A DNA stretch of 64,000 bases from positions 47,975,250 to 48,039,249 of the forward strand of contig OZ020613.1 of assembly GCA_963971575.1 (NCBI GenBank), in the 5' to 3' direction. The notes under the pieces were generated by a model. That model did not search any database. It saw nothing but the letters and a program-made list of their open reading frames with translations, and was not told where the DNA came from. Source of the stretch: Liopterus haemorrhoidalis (lineage: Eukaryota; Arthropoda; Insecta; Coleoptera; Dytiscidae). Of this stretch, positions 23,201 through 36,000 are shown piece after piece (the stretch's first letter is position 1; each line of letters starts with the position of its first letter). A program made the position numbers and the translations under genes.

Positions 23201-24354
23201 TATTCTTTCAAAAGTTAACAAGATATTGCTTACTAAATAACTAACACTCTGAAATGTGGAAAAAGCACATCCAAAATGATTTTTTAAAACTCAGCCAAGA
23301 TAACACAGTAATGTTATATTCCTTTCATAGTTTTATTGTTAATACTTATTTGGTTGTCAGTAAATGGTAATTGGATATTAAGATGCTGAAGACAGTTAAG
23401 CAATACGCCCGATTTTAACGAGCTTCTGCTTTAAACATGTAACAAACTCATGTTGCGTGTATTCATCAATTTTTGTTCAAGTAAGTAATTTCTTTGTTTA
23501 TACATTTTTCATGTTTGGCTTTTTTGATTCATGTCGAAAGTATGAAAATACATAGCATTTTGTTGGAATTAAATATTCTTTCTTGTTGATTGATTTTTCA
23601 TGTTATAGTTTCCTCTGTACAATATTGTGATTAATCTGAGTTATTATTTAATAACTATTATACAAAAATTAATTATATAGTTATAGAACAAAATATATTC
23701 TTACCATTTCAGGAAATAATAATACTAGTCTGGAATAATAGTTTAAATTTTCACAACTATTGAAAAGTTGCCGTAAATGTTTTTCGTGTTTAAGGCAGAT
23801 ACAACAAACAACTGTTAAATTAGACATTATACCTACAGGTTCTTTCTAATATTCTTTTCAAATTTCTCAGTAAAAGTGTACTTGTAATATCCACCAACTT
23901 ATTTTAAAATGTAGCTGGCCGTATCGATTGCAAAACATACTGTCGTCCATAGGGGAAGTATTTTAAGATTGCAGCGCTATTGCGGCATACTTGGAACCTT
24001 CAAAATAGACATTCCTTACATATAAACAACGTGAATTTTAATGTTAACTGGTGGTTTTGGTAATTTTGCTACAATATTCTTGTTTTTATGCAATTATATT
24101 TTTATGCAAACATTTTTTATAAAAAAAGCGCGATAGAATGTCTATTTCTGTAGTTGCTAAAATCCCACCAGATGTCATATCGCCTAAGATGTTTGCCCTA
24201 TAGACGTTATATAATCTGTTTTCCATGCTACTCACACCGTTCATCAAACCCGTGGGCACCAAGCACTAACGCAATTTTAAAATTAACTGGAAACCTAAAC
24301 GTACGTTATACGCTTTCGTCTTTTGTAAACTTGTCAAAAAATATAAACTTAGAA

Positions 24355-24500
24355 TAGCGTAGCGTAGTGACAACACACGTGTCCTGCGTTGGCAAGGTCT
24401 CGGGTTCAAATCCTTTTCAGACATATAATTTTCGAAAAATTAAAATATGTCCTGGCTAATTGCCTAAGTAGGAAAAGCCATAAAATTTAAAAAAATATAT
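24355..24500 (+). repeat. Probable tRNA-derived SINE at the B/C junction
   Basis: A tRNA-like head with an A-box-like 'tagcgtagtgacaac' and a B-box-like 'gggttcaaatcct' (about 24409) is followed by a short unrelated body and an A-rich tail ending near 24500. It cannot fold as a standard tRNA. It lies exactly where the second duplication unit starts. Confidence 0.5.
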
Positions 24501-24971
24501 AAATTGGGAACGTGATTATATAGTTCAGCAGTCATGAAACGAGGGTATTGAGTATACAGCTTGGTTTTATGCATTTCACTGGTTAAGATTTATTCCCTGG
24601 ATCATAATTAATCAGATGTGTTTTGGCAAACACAACAGTTAATCCTCAACTGCTCGTCGCACATAGTTAAATGTTAACTATGATAAATATTATAACTATG
24701 ATAAGTTATAATAAATCTTAACTCGTTTTGTTTTTTATTATTGAGAAGATATAATTATCAAACAGAAAAGGGAACTAAAAAAAAATGTATCAGAATGTGT
24801 ATACCAAATATGTGAAATATATGTAGGGCACTATACAACTAAGATAATACCATAAGATTACATTGGTAAACCTAAATTTTTACCTTCGATACCTTAGAAA
24901 GTTGGCGAACCTGATCTATAGATTACACTAAGGTGAAATGTTTTTTAACAGTGTTTACAGTCGAAAGATCT

Positions 24972-27900
24972 TTATGCAGAATGTGTTCGTTTGTGTGTAA
25001 TGAGATGTGATGACCTTGAAAATGCTTTATCACATTGATCACATTTAAATGGTCTCTCTCCAGAATGTGTTCGTTTGTGTCCAATAAGATTTGACGAATC
25101 TGTAAATGATTTATCACACTGATCACATTTGAATGGTTTCTCTCTAGAATGTATTCGTTTGTGCCTAATGAGATGGGATGACTGTGAAAATGCTTTATTA
25201 CACTCATCACATTTGAATGGTTTCTCACCAGAATGTGTTCGTTTGTGATTAATAAGATTTGTTGATAGAGTAAATGCTTTATCACACTGATTACATTTGA
25301 ATGGCTTCTCTCCAGAATGTGTTCGTTTGTGTATAATAAGATGTGATGAATCTGAAAATGTTTTACTACACTGATCACAGGTGAATGGTTTCTCTCCAGA
25401 ATGTTTTCTTTTGTGGTTTTTGAGAAGTGATGATCTTGTAAATGCTTTATTACACAAATCACATTTGAATGGCCTCTCCCCAGAATGTGATCTCTTGTGA
25501 CTAATGAGATTTGTTAACTGTTTAAATGAAAAATCACACTGATCACATTTGTATGGCCTCTCCCCAGAATGTGATCTTTTGTGACTAATGAGATTTGTTA
25601 ACTGTTTAAATGAAAAATCACACTGATCACATTTGAATGGTTTCTCCCCAGAATGTGTTCGTTTGTGTGTACTGAGATTTGATGATATTGCAAATGCTTT
25701 ATCACACTGATCACATTTGAATGGTTTTTCTCCAGAATGTGTTCGCTTGTGCGTAAGAAGATGCGATTCCCATGAAAATGTTTTATTACAATCATCACAA
25801 GTGAACGGTTTTATTACATAATGAGTCCGTTTATGTGTAATGAGGTTTGATGATACTCTAAACGATTTATTACACTGATCGCATTTGAATGGTTTCTCCC
25901 AAGAATGTATTCGTTTGTGAATAATAAGATTTGGGGAATCTGCAAATACTTTATCACACTGATCACATTTGAATGGTTTCTCTTCAGAATGTTTTCGTTT
26001 GTGGTTAATAAGATATGGGGAATCTGAAAATGCTTTATCACACTGGTCACATTTGAATGGCTTCTCCCCAGAATGTATTCGTTTGTGTGCAACGTGGAGA
26101 GATGATCGTGTAAATATTTTGTTACACAGCTCACATGTGAATAACTTCGGTACAGAATGTTCTGTTTCTTCTTCAAGAAGGGAACTATCTTGTATCTCTA
26201 ACGTCTTCTCATCTATATTGCATTTATTTGATGTTGCCTGGAACTTGTTTATTGACACTGGCGCATCTGAAATCTTATCTGGATTACTGAAAGATGATCC
26301 TCTAGCTGCAAAAAAAAGCATTGATTAATGAGACAAACAATGGAGAGAAATGAGACAAAAATACAGAGAAGCAGGATATAAAATGTATATATGGATGAAA
26401 AAAAAAAAAAAAAAAAAACATTATCAAATGGATCTTAAAAATATATGTAATCTTATTTACAACATATAACTTTGTGCACTAGCTTGAGAACCACTGGTTT
26501 AAAAAAATATTTTTTCTATAAGCAGATGCCCACCTTGATCTGCTACAACTTTGTTATTTAGTATTTTTATGTATCTGTAATAATAAAGTCAAAATGGCAA
26601 ATCAGATGCAGACATTAATACCAGAATAGGCATGACTAAAGCTGCATTTCGTAAACTTAGTTCATTGTTAACGAACAGAAATATTAATTCAGGTACTAAA
26701 AATCATGTAATCAACTGCTATCTTTGGAGTGTTTTGACGTATGAAAGTGAATGGTGGGTGTTAAATAAATACAATATTAATAAAATAAAAGCCTGTGAAA
26801 TGTGGGTGCATAGGAAGTGTTTAAAAGTACCCTGGACTGACAGAGTGAATAACCTGGTCAAAATTGCGGGAAAATATTAGTTTTCTAAAAAAAAATAAAT
26901 TATTGATAGTTAATTCACGTATTTTTTAAAGTATTTATTTGTTACTTCACTCAATTAAAAAAAAGAAAGAAAATAAATGATCGATATATACATATATTTG
27001 TTTATATTTATCGGACGATCTGTTTTTTAAAGTCTCAGTATTTTTCTTATATGTGGGAAAAAATAAATATTGACATGCTAAATTTCAACTTTCTACGTTC
27101 AGCCGTTTGGCCACAATTTTTAACGAACTTTCAGACAGACAAGTGAATAACGGCACAAGGATTTCTTGGTCATACCTACGAAACCTAAAAATCACTAACA
27201 TCCATTGATAATACAAGCATTAATAAAACTAGCTGTACTGACCAGTGAATACGACATTTACATTCTCCAGTTTATCTTCAAATACACTGGTGTCCACAGG
27301 TTCAGACTTGATATAAATCTCCTCTATATTGGTGTTATCGTCGTACGTATTGTTTGTACCGCCATGTCTGATTTCTGTAATAAACCCATCATAGTCATGT
27401 ATAAATTAATTACTTATTGTAAACATCTAACATGCAAGAGCTAAACCCCAAAACTTAAGTAGCATCCAGGGTGACCAGGTCACAGGTTTTCACCCGGAGT
27501 CTTAGGGGTCCGGGTTTTGTTATAAAATCTCCGGTTTTGTAGTTTGGAGGGGAGGACCTTTTTTTGCTCATCACTTATATTTTGAAGGTAAAGACCTTTT
27601 TTTTTGCTCATCACTTGTAGCAAAATTGAATAAAATATACTGTATTTCCATTTTTTTTTTTCAATTTTAGAATTTACCTCAACTGAAATCTGGTCACCCT
27701 GGTAGCAACCCTCGTACTTATTAATTAAAATAAAATTTGTTATAGTAATTTGTGTCTTTCTTAACTTGGCTTAAGACTGGATTGTAATAATAAAAAACGA
27801 AGTATCCTGCAGGAATATCTCGCCTAGGGGCCTTCCTTAAAAATTTTACTAAACCACTGGGTACAAGCAAAACTGTATAATACCTGTGTGATCATTTTCT

Positions 27901-28788
27901 TCTCTCGCTGTTTCCATTGTATGACTGATATTGTAGTTCTTTTCCAACGGCTCCAAGGATTGTTTCTGTTCTTCTTTTAAATCCGCGACATTAATACTCA
28001 ACTCTTCGCCAGTTTCAGAGACAAAACTCAGTTGCGATAAGTAGTTTAAATATATTTGATTGTTTCGTAAGCATTGCTCACGAAATTCATAAAAATAATC
28101 CACTTTATTGCAGCATTCTGTACATATTCTTCCATGTTTGTACAAGATAGTGGAAATCTGAAAACAATTATGTTTTTTCAGAGACTTAGCTGATTTAGTT
28201 TCTTAGTTGATTTAGCCGGGGATAGTTAACAAGTTATATACTTAGGATGACCAGACAAACCGGTTTTCCGGGACCATCCCAGTTTTGAGCACAATGTCCC
28301 GGAATCCGGATAACTGTTTGCGGAACACTCGTTTTTAAGGATTTTGCAGGTATGAAAAAAATTCCTTATGAGTCTTTCTGTACGGTGGAAATTGTGGAAA
28401 TACGGTGGACAAACGGTTGGACTTAGACAGTTGAAATTTGGGATAGTTGTGCAACTCTTTGACCCACATACAGAAAATTTATTGAGAAGTAAAAAAAATA
28501 TCGCGGGAAAAATATAAATATGTATTCAACAAAAAAAAGGGTCTTTAAATTTTGTGTGGCGTATCAAGTTAAACTCCAATAAATATAAAAAAAAAATTAA
28601 AAAAAAAAACTACTGTGTGTGATAACATAGTATGAAACTATTAACATAGTTTTAAAAAAATAATATAATACTTATACTGAATACATAGAAATGTAACTAG
28701 GCATATGTATAACCACTGTGTAATTTTATTTTAATAATTGTACATTTTAATTCCCATTAACCGTTAAGTTAACCGTAAAATCCCATTA

Positions 28789-28825
<37 letters not shown>

Positions 28826-30913
28826 AGCACGGAGAATTTTTTGATCTTCTGTTGAGGCACTATCATAGGAAATTATTTGGGAAAAAGAAGTAAAGCGAAG
28901 GATAATGCAATTATTTCATAATTGATCCAATATTTCGTTTATTCTTCATAAACTTTTTCAAGGATTTCTATAACAAAATGAACCGGTCATAAAAGCAAAC
29001 ACAAACTGTACAATTTCTTACCGAAATAGTTAAGCACGTCGCCAAGATGTAATATAAGTAAGTGAAGTTAGACCCATGGTGTCCAAAACAGTAAAAGAGT
29101 TGTTAAGAAACACTTGAATACATCAAAAATTGAAGAAAACAAGTTAAAGATGTTAAGGCAGATATGACGCCATTTTAGTTACTGAGTCACATGACTCGAT
29201 ACGCAAGGCATTGTGGTAATGCCAGTAACAAGAAGAAAACTTCCTACTTCTACCCCCGGGAAAATATGAAATGTTTGACATCTAGTGGATGTAAACAAGT
29301 AAAACTCCTACGAGGAGAAAAGTATAAAGTGTAAAAAAGTACATTTAGAAAATAATTTAAAGGAAGGTAGTAAAACAAGGATGGAGATAACCCACTAAAT
29401 GTAAAAAATGGAAGAACCGCACCAAAAATTCACCTGACATTTTTAAAAGTTAACAAAAACGAGTAAATGTCATGTAAGCTTTCCGTTTGATGTATTCAAT
29501 TTTTCAATTTTTGATGTATTCAAGTGTTTCTTAACAACTCTTTTACTGTTTTGGACACCATGGGTCTAACTTCACTTACTTATATTACATCTTGGCGACG
29601 TGCTTAACTATTTCGGTAAGAAATTGTACAGTTTGTGTTTGCTTTTATGACCGGTTCATTTTGTTATAGAAATCCTTGAAAAAGTTTATGAAGAATAAAC
29701 GAAATATTGGATCAATTATGAAATAATTGCATTATCCTTCGCTTTACTTCTTTTTCCCAAATAATTTCCTATTATATATATATAAATTAATGGGATTTTC
29801 GCTAAAAATGTGCTACAACTTTTAACCCCCACACCATTTCCCATAGAGGTTGGTCTAAAAATCTCAAAACTGTACATTGATGGGAACTGGAATAATTTAA
29901 CAGGAATTTTTATTTACATTAGTTTTTCAAAAAATATCGGGTAGTTGAAAAAAATTATTTTTTACAAATGTATCGTGTGGTATCTAAAGAGAGCTTGTAA
30001 AACGTAGATTAAGGAACGAAAAGTAGTTTTATAATGTTTCTTTATTTTAACACAATTTTTGCCAAAAATGTGCTAAAAAACTCTCGTCCCACACACTTAA
30101 CCCAGGTGGGTTAAATAAAAATCTGAAAAATTCTTAGTAATGCACATTAATGTGAACCAGAATAGTACAACAAGAATTTTAGGTCTGATAGGTATTTTGA
30201 AAATTATCTATTTTTTAATTTAGTAACTAAGTACGCTTGTTAACCTCTAGACAGAAGAACGTGGTTATTCTTTTAAAAGCTATCGACAAGACATTACTTA
30301 CTTAATACCTTCAAAACTCTGAAGTGTGTGAAAATTCACACACCGCATCATTTTTTTCAAGCATTTGCCAAGAAAACACTGTAATGTTATATCCCTTTTA
30401 TACAATTTTATTGTTAATATCTAGTTTTGTTAGTAAACAGTGATGGTAAATAGTAAATGGATGTTAAGATGCCGAACTCAGTTAAGCAAGGTGCCCGATT
30501 TTAACTAGCTTCTGCTTATAATTTGTAACAAACTCATATCGCGTGAATTTATCAATTATCGTTCAAGTAAGTAATTTCTTAATTTATACATTTTTCATTT
30601 TAGCTTTTTGATTCATGTCAAAAGTATGAAAACACAGCATTTTGTTGGAACTAAAATATTCTTCCTTGTTGATTGATTTTTCATGTTATACAGTTTCCTC
30701 TGTACAATATTGTGATTATTTTGAGTTATTATTTAATAACTATTATATAAAAATTAATTATATAGTTAAAAAAACTAAATATATTCTTACCATTTCAGGA
30801 AATAATAATACTAGTCTGGAATAATAGTTTAAATTTTCACAACTATTGAAAAGTTGCCGTAAATGTTTTTCGTGTTTAAGGCAGATACAACAAACAACTG
30901 TTAAATTAGACAT
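24972..30913 (-). CDS. Gene C: ZAD-C2H2 zinc-finger protein, 14 fingers (4 exons)
   Basis: Proposed exons are 30913-30791, 28157-27884, 27374-27243 and 26305-24972. They total 1863 nt, or 620 residues, with consistent GT-AG signals and phases 0, 1, 1. Exon 1 (MSNLTVVCCICLKHEKHL) and exon 2 (ICTECC, FREQC) form the ZAD, about residues 1-75. Exon 3 is an acidic linker with EEIYIKSEPVDT. The last exon has a short lead and then 14 C2H2 fingers with HSGEKPF linkers, stop at 24972. Fingers 7 and 8 have identical helices (FSFKQLTNLISHKRSH), a recent 84-bp duplication. Finger 5 is preceded by an unusual linker (THYVIKPF). All zinc ligands are present. Likely a nuclear sequence-specific DNA-binding protein that dimerises through the ZAD. 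Its target is unknown. Confidence 0.88.
26590..26865 (+). pseudogene. LINE C-terminal domain fragment
   Basis: The frame from 26632 encodes MTKAAFRKLSSLLTNRNINS, then CYLWSVLTYESEWWVLNKY, then EMWVHRKCLKVPWTDRVNN. This is the conserved region after the reverse transcriptase in RTE-like LINE polyproteins. It lies in gene C intron 3, is missing from gene B and is truncated at both ends. Confidence 0.65.
27467..27701. mobile_element. hAT MITE with paralogous empty site
   Basis: The ends are CAGGGTGACCAGGTCAC and its inverse CTGGTCACCCTG. An 8-bp near-duplication flanks it (gtagcatc and gtagcaac). Gene B at about 20004 has the uninterrupted site 'gtagcgaccctcgtactta', so it inserted in the gene C copy after the duplication. 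Confidence 0.8.
28777..29799. mobile_element. Foldback element with ~275-bp perfect inverted arms
   Basis: The outer ends are AAAATCCCATTAATTTATAT and its inverse. Inside these, 28864-29136 and about 29500-29775 are inverted copies with no mismatch that I can see. A unique core of about 350 bp lies between them. The left arm carries about 42 extra bases (28825-28864) and a longer TA run. There is no coding frame. It occupies the gene C intron between ZAD exons 1 and 2, inside the dispersed repeat, and is absent from gene B. The superfamily is not identified. Confidence 0.8.
28791..28823. repeat. (TA)n microsatellite
   Basis: About 16 TA units at the left edge of the foldback. A shorter run of the same kind is at the right edge (29771-29784). 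Confidence 0.9.
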
Positions 30914-31040
30914 TATACCTACAGGTTCTTTCTAATATATTTTTTTCAAATGTCTCAGTAAAAATGTTCTTGTAATATCCACCAACCTATATTAAATTCT
31001 CTATGCAGCTGTCCGTACCGATTGAAAAACATATTTTCCA

Positions 31041-32370
31041 CTGACGTCACATAAGCTGCTTTCCAGGCTATACGTAAAGCGGCGGTCACACGACGTTAGT
31101 TTACCAGCCGCTGCTGGCTAGCAGCGGCTATTTAGCAGCAACAGCAACTAGCGTACTAGAAGGGTTCACACTGTTTGTACAAACAGCGGCTGGCCTGGCA
31201 GCTGTAGTGACGTTTGGCTATTGAATCTGGTTGAGTTTGCAAAATTTGGTCACTTGTATAAAATGTCACACATGAGAAAAAAGTTAAGAAACTTGTTAAG
31301 AACGGAAGTCGCTGAAGTTAATGAGTATAAGAGATGTGTCGTTCGCGAACTATTCGTTCCAAAAGATCGAATCCTTGCAGTGAATTGATACGACCGAATC
31401 TTTCAATAAGCAACGAACGAATCTTCAGTACGCGAACTCAGGAACCAATGCAAGTGAGTGGCGTGTGTGACTCTATATGGAACGGAACGGGGTTCGAGCA
31501 CAGAGTTCAGGCTGGTGGCTGTGTAGTGGGGAACACACGTACGTACATCTATGCCTATAGCAGGGCTGTTCAACCTTTTTGTATTTGCGATCTACGTTTT
31601 ATAAATAAATTGTTATCGCGATCGACCAAAACGCGTAGTCGGCCAACGGGGCGGCATAGAGTGCACAGAATGTGAGAGCCAAGCTTCGAGTTACTAGCTT
31701 GTGTATCAAAGCATCAATGCATCGTCCGTGAACGATAGACAGTCGCTAGTAGTGCGCGAACGGTGAACGTGTCAGTACACGAAGTACGTTACAAAACGAA
31801 CAAAAGAAAACAGCACAAGGCACAAACTTTTTTTTTTTGGGCACAAATCTAAATCTATTCATTTTAATCACTGCCATTTTTTTTTTTTTTTTGAAAGGGC
31901 TTACAAACCCGAAGAAAAGTTATGCTTACACAATACTTCTAATTCTTTTAATTTTTGAGAAAAAATTTAGTTCTTGTTTGAACATTGTTGAATAAAACAA
32001 AAAAAAAAAAAATGTAAATCAGTGAACCAGAACCGGAGTTAAGACAATTTTTAATTATAACGCTTGGGTTTTATATTATACAATTTTATTCACCCAAAAC
32101 GTTATATTTAAAAAAAAAAATGTACAAAAATGATTAAATTATATCTGACATTTTTTAGTATTTTTTCGTTGCCCAGGAAGCGGCTGTATGTAGTTGCCTA
32201 GGAAGTTACAACTACTTGTTACAAAATTTTATAATTTGCATATTATTCTATTAGCATTCAATCCCACAGCCTAGGAAGTTTTGAATTGTAGAAAGACTGT
32301 GGAAGTGGGAAACGGTGGGCAGAAATTGGTTCCAGATCATCAATATTTACATTTCACATTTCTTTTCACC
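31041..32370. other. Intergenic DNA upstream of gene C with repeat debris
   Basis: No gene is seen. Positions 31080-31210 are rich in 'gcagcggc' inverted motifs and begin 'ggcggtcacacgac', which suggests a Harbinger-type element end. Positions 31320-31560 have repeated 'cgaacgaatc' and 'gttcgcgaac' motifs. 'cagggctgttcaaccttttt' at 31571 resembles a hAT terminus. Positions 31820-32340 are AT-rich with poly(T) and poly(A) runs. Open frames here have no recognisable domain. Confidence 0.35.
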
Positions 32371-32373
32371 TAA

Positions 32374-32761
32374 AAGCCTTATCACACTAGAGTTATTATT
32401 CAAGTCTAAACTTGGAAAATTAAAGTCTTTGCATTCGAATCGAAGTCTTGTGCGTGTGACAGTATGAAGAAAAAACCTAGGTTTTGAAAACCATGCAAAT
32501 GAAACAGGATACAATTTCTCGGTCTTTTTACCCAGGTCTTACAGCTGACGCGTCTTTGTCTTTTGTTTATGTCAAAATATAACTGTCAACTGTCATAATT
32601 TCACGATGTGCGCATGGGAAAACAAACAATTTCCAAGTCCTGCATAACTAATATTCAAATACCGTGTGATATGTCAAGACATGAAGGAAGACTTGGATCC
32701 TGAAAAAAAAAAAAAAAATACAAAAATAAGACTTGGATAGCGTTCTAGTGTGATAAGGCCT
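32374..32761. mobile_element. Harbinger-like MITE with TAA target duplication
   Basis: The ends are inverted copies of AGGCCTTATCACACTAG (left variant AAGCC). TAA lies on both sides (32371-32373 and 32762-32764), matching the 3-bp TWA duplication of PIF/Harbinger elements. Non-coding. Confidence 0.7.
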
Positions 32762-33055
32762 TAACATATTGTTACGACTTGCTACCAGCAGCGCTGTAGT
32801 TACGTGTGTATGTGAATTTAATGGGATTCGGTGAATCTGAAAATAGTTATACAAGAAAATATAATTATTAACCGTAAATAAATGGATTTAAATTCTTAGT
32901 AATTCTTTAAATCAGTCGAATAATTACTGATTTACATATTACAGTTATTACAAGTCAAACTATACATGTTATGGCTATTATTTATATAACTCTGGCATTT
33001 CTAAGCTAAGCTTGTCCTGATGATTCACATTACACTGCACATATTTAGATGGCTT

Positions 33056-36000
33056 CTATTTAGAATGTATTCGTTTGTGCATACTCAGATCTGATGAACG
33101 TGTAAATGCTTTATTACACTGATCACATTTAAATGGTTTAATTCCAGAATGTAATCGTTTGTGAAAAATAAAATTTGATGAGTCTGAAAATGCTTTATCA
33201 CACTGATCACATTTAAATGGCTTTTCTCCAGTATGTATTCGCGTGTGTCTATTGAGATCTGATGAACTTTTAAATGCTTTATTACACTGTTTACATTTGA
33301 ATGGTTTCTCTCCAGAATGTTTTCGTTTGTGTATAATGAGATTTGATGATACTGAAAATGATTTATCACACTGATCACATTTGAATGTTTCTCCAGAATG
33401 TATTTTTTTATGTCTAACGAGATGTGATATCCATGGAAATGTTTTACTGCAATGTTCACATGTGAACAGCTTCTTTGCAAAATGTGTTCGTTTATGCTGA
33501 AGAAGGGAATTAGCTCGTCCAAATGTCTTCTCACATATATCACATTTATTTAATGTTGTGTTTTGTTCAAATTTGTTAATGGGTACTGACATATCTAAAC
33601 TCACATCTGGATTGCAGGAAGATGTTCCTCTAGCTACAAATAAACTTGCATTGATTAATGAGATAAATTAATTCGGTGAAATAGAGTTAATTTTTTATAT
33701 AAATTTGCATAAGAGTGTATCTGCACATCAATGTGTTAAGGGGGGGGGTCACGGGTTTGCGCCTTCATGTAAAGTTAACAGAAATAATAAATAAACAGTT
33801 ATTCGTCTCATGAGTTTAGATTTGGTCCGCTTGGCGTCACTTCCCAATAGAAAAGTGCTATTTAAAAGCTCTGCTTATGAGTATATTATTTTGAATCATG
33901 AGAAAACACCGATCTACCGACTATCACACAGCCTTGGCTAACTGCAACAGTTACTGCCTGACTATTGGTTTTCCGCCCTTTACCGAAGTCTTGACACCGT
34001 GGCACGAACAGATTCTGTCACGAGGTATTTTCGTTCAAATAATTTTTAGGGTTTTATAGGTATGACCAAAAAACCCTTATAGCGTCATTTTGTCGTCTGT
34101 CTGTCTGTCTGTTCGGTCAAAATTGTAGCCAAACGGCTAAACCTAGAAAGTTGAAATTTGGCATGCTTATACAACACTTTGACACGCATATAGGAAAAAT
34201 ACTAAAACATCTAAAAAACATATCCCCCTAAAAATATAAACAAATATGTGCTCATCGAAAAAAAAATATTTTTTTTAAATTCTGAGTAGGGTATCAAATG
34301 AAAGCCTTTAGTACGTGGATTCACGATCAAAATTTTATTTTTGTTAAATAAATTGTTTTGACGCGATTTTTGCCAAAAATGTGCAAAAATAAAATCGTCC
34401 TACACTCTGTAGCCCAGATGGTTTAAACTAAAAATCTGAAAAAATTCTAAGTAATGTACATTGGTGTGAACCGGAATAGTACAACAGGCATTTTTAATCA
34501 GATTATGTTTTCGGAAAATAACGATTTTTTTGTGTTTTTTGTACGTAAATATTTAATACGTTATGTAACACAGTAAACCAGTACGCTTAACGGTTAGCCT
34601 TCTCGCTTTCTAAGTTGCAAACCAAGGTTCGTTTTCGGTCTGGAGACAATTTTATTTTTTCTGTTTTTTTTTTGAATTTTTATTTTGTTTTTTCAAAATT
34701 CTAGTTATATTTTGGCAAATGTTGCATTTAATTTTTAAAAGCCTAAATTTAATAACCAGCGGCAATTGTTGAAATTATAATTTAATTCTATGTTTCAATG
34801 TATACAAAATCAGAGGGGCGGAGCTTATGACATATAACAACCAATGGAAGCCATAGGCGCAATTTTCAAAATCTTAATGAACATATATAAAAAAAAAATA
34901 CTGCACATATTTAGAAACCTAAATAATGGCATTAATTAGGCACTCGAATTAAAAGGAGACAAAACAAAAGTAGATAACTTTAGGCCGATAAGTCTAACAA
35001 GTGTTACTTGTAAATGCATGGAACGGATTATAGTAAATAAACTGCTACCCTTCTTACTGAGTAACAAAGTTATAACTGAACACCAACATGGCTTTGTGCC
35101 GGGTCGATCGGTAATTACCAATTTGCTTACCAATATTAATTCATGGACGCAAAGCATCGATCAAAACAAACCAGTTGACGTTATATACTTAGATTATGCT
35201 AAAGCGTTCGATACCGTACCTCACAATAAACTTCTGTCGAAGCTTGAACACTTTGGTATACGAGGACATCTACTTAGATGGATACAAGCCTTTCTTCTTG
35301 GCCGGACCTTTTCAGTCAAAATTGGTGAGTCACAATCTACTTCGTTTAAAATGCTCAGTGGTGTTCCGCAAGGCAGTGTACTTGGTCCAGTTTTATTTAT
35401 AACTTACATCGCAGACTTGCTACATACCGTATCTTCTCCAAAAAGTCTGTATGCAGACGATGCGAAAATATTTAACAACCCATTAACGGATCACAGAACA
35501 CTACAAAATGATCTGAACATCATTTTAACCTGGACAAAACAATGGGGCATAAAATTAAATACAAAAAAATGTACTGTTTTACACGTGGGGAAAAACAACC
35601 CCAAACATGTCTATGCCATGAATGACGAACATCTAACGTCAGTTAGTTCACAGCATGATCTTGGCGTCACAGTTACAACTGACTTAAAATGGGAAACGCA
35701 CATAATTAACACTGTTAAAAAGGCCAATACTCTAATTTATTTAATCAAGAGGAGCTTCCAACATCTTAAACCGAAGAATTTTTCTATAATATACAAGACT
35801 TATGTGCGACCCATATTAGAGTTTGCCTTTATAATTTGGTCTCCCTATCTCATAAAAGACATTGAAATCCTAGAGAATGTCCAACGCAGATTCACAAAAT
35901 CTGTCCAAGGTCTTAAAAATAATACTTATGATGAACGACTGCGAGCTCTAAATCTGCCTCGTTTATCAGAAAGAAGAATCAGAGGAGATTTGATCGAGAC

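Larger units (their letters stand above)
16334..23827 (-). pseudogene. Gene B: ZAD-C2H2 zinc-finger pseudogene, paralogue of gene C
   Basis: Exon equivalents are 23827-23705, 20447-20174, 18906-18775 and 17337-16334. They have the same lengths as in gene C except for the finger exon, and the splice signals are kept. The ZAD halves are intact (VCCICLKHEKHL; ICTECCTKVDYF). There are two nonsense codons. TAG at 20241-20243 in exon 2 replaces the GAG of gene C. TGA at 17105-17107 in finger 1 replaces the expected CGA. Beyond the second stop the frame is open for nine more fingers to TAA at 16334. Two of these have lost a zinc-binding His (LIRNKRIH, THKRTN). A short protein with only the ZAD could still be made, but the array cannot be translated in a normal transcript. 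Confidence 0.82.
15850..31040. repeat. Tandem segmental duplication containing genes B and C
   Basis: The left unit (about 15850-23950) and right unit (about 24500-31040) are collinear. They start with matching 'attgggaac' sequence and share 3' flank, finger exon, linker exon, ZAD exons, intron sequence and the DNA just upstream of the ATG. First-exon proteins are identical. Differences are mostly insertions. The left unit has LINE DNA at 20935-22737 and RT debris near 19236. The right unit has RT debris at 26590, a hAT MITE at 27467 and a foldback at 28777. Confidence 0.85.

Noticed and set aside
24923..25462. Repetitive frames rich in 'HTNEHILERNHSNVISVIKH'-like units (also 1473-1970, 16285-16740, 25814-26176, 33085-33543, 42001-42249, 63745-63963)
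   Set aside because: They are out-of-frame readings on the same strand of the zinc-finger exons. The finger frame has conserved Cys/His ligands and correct splice phase.
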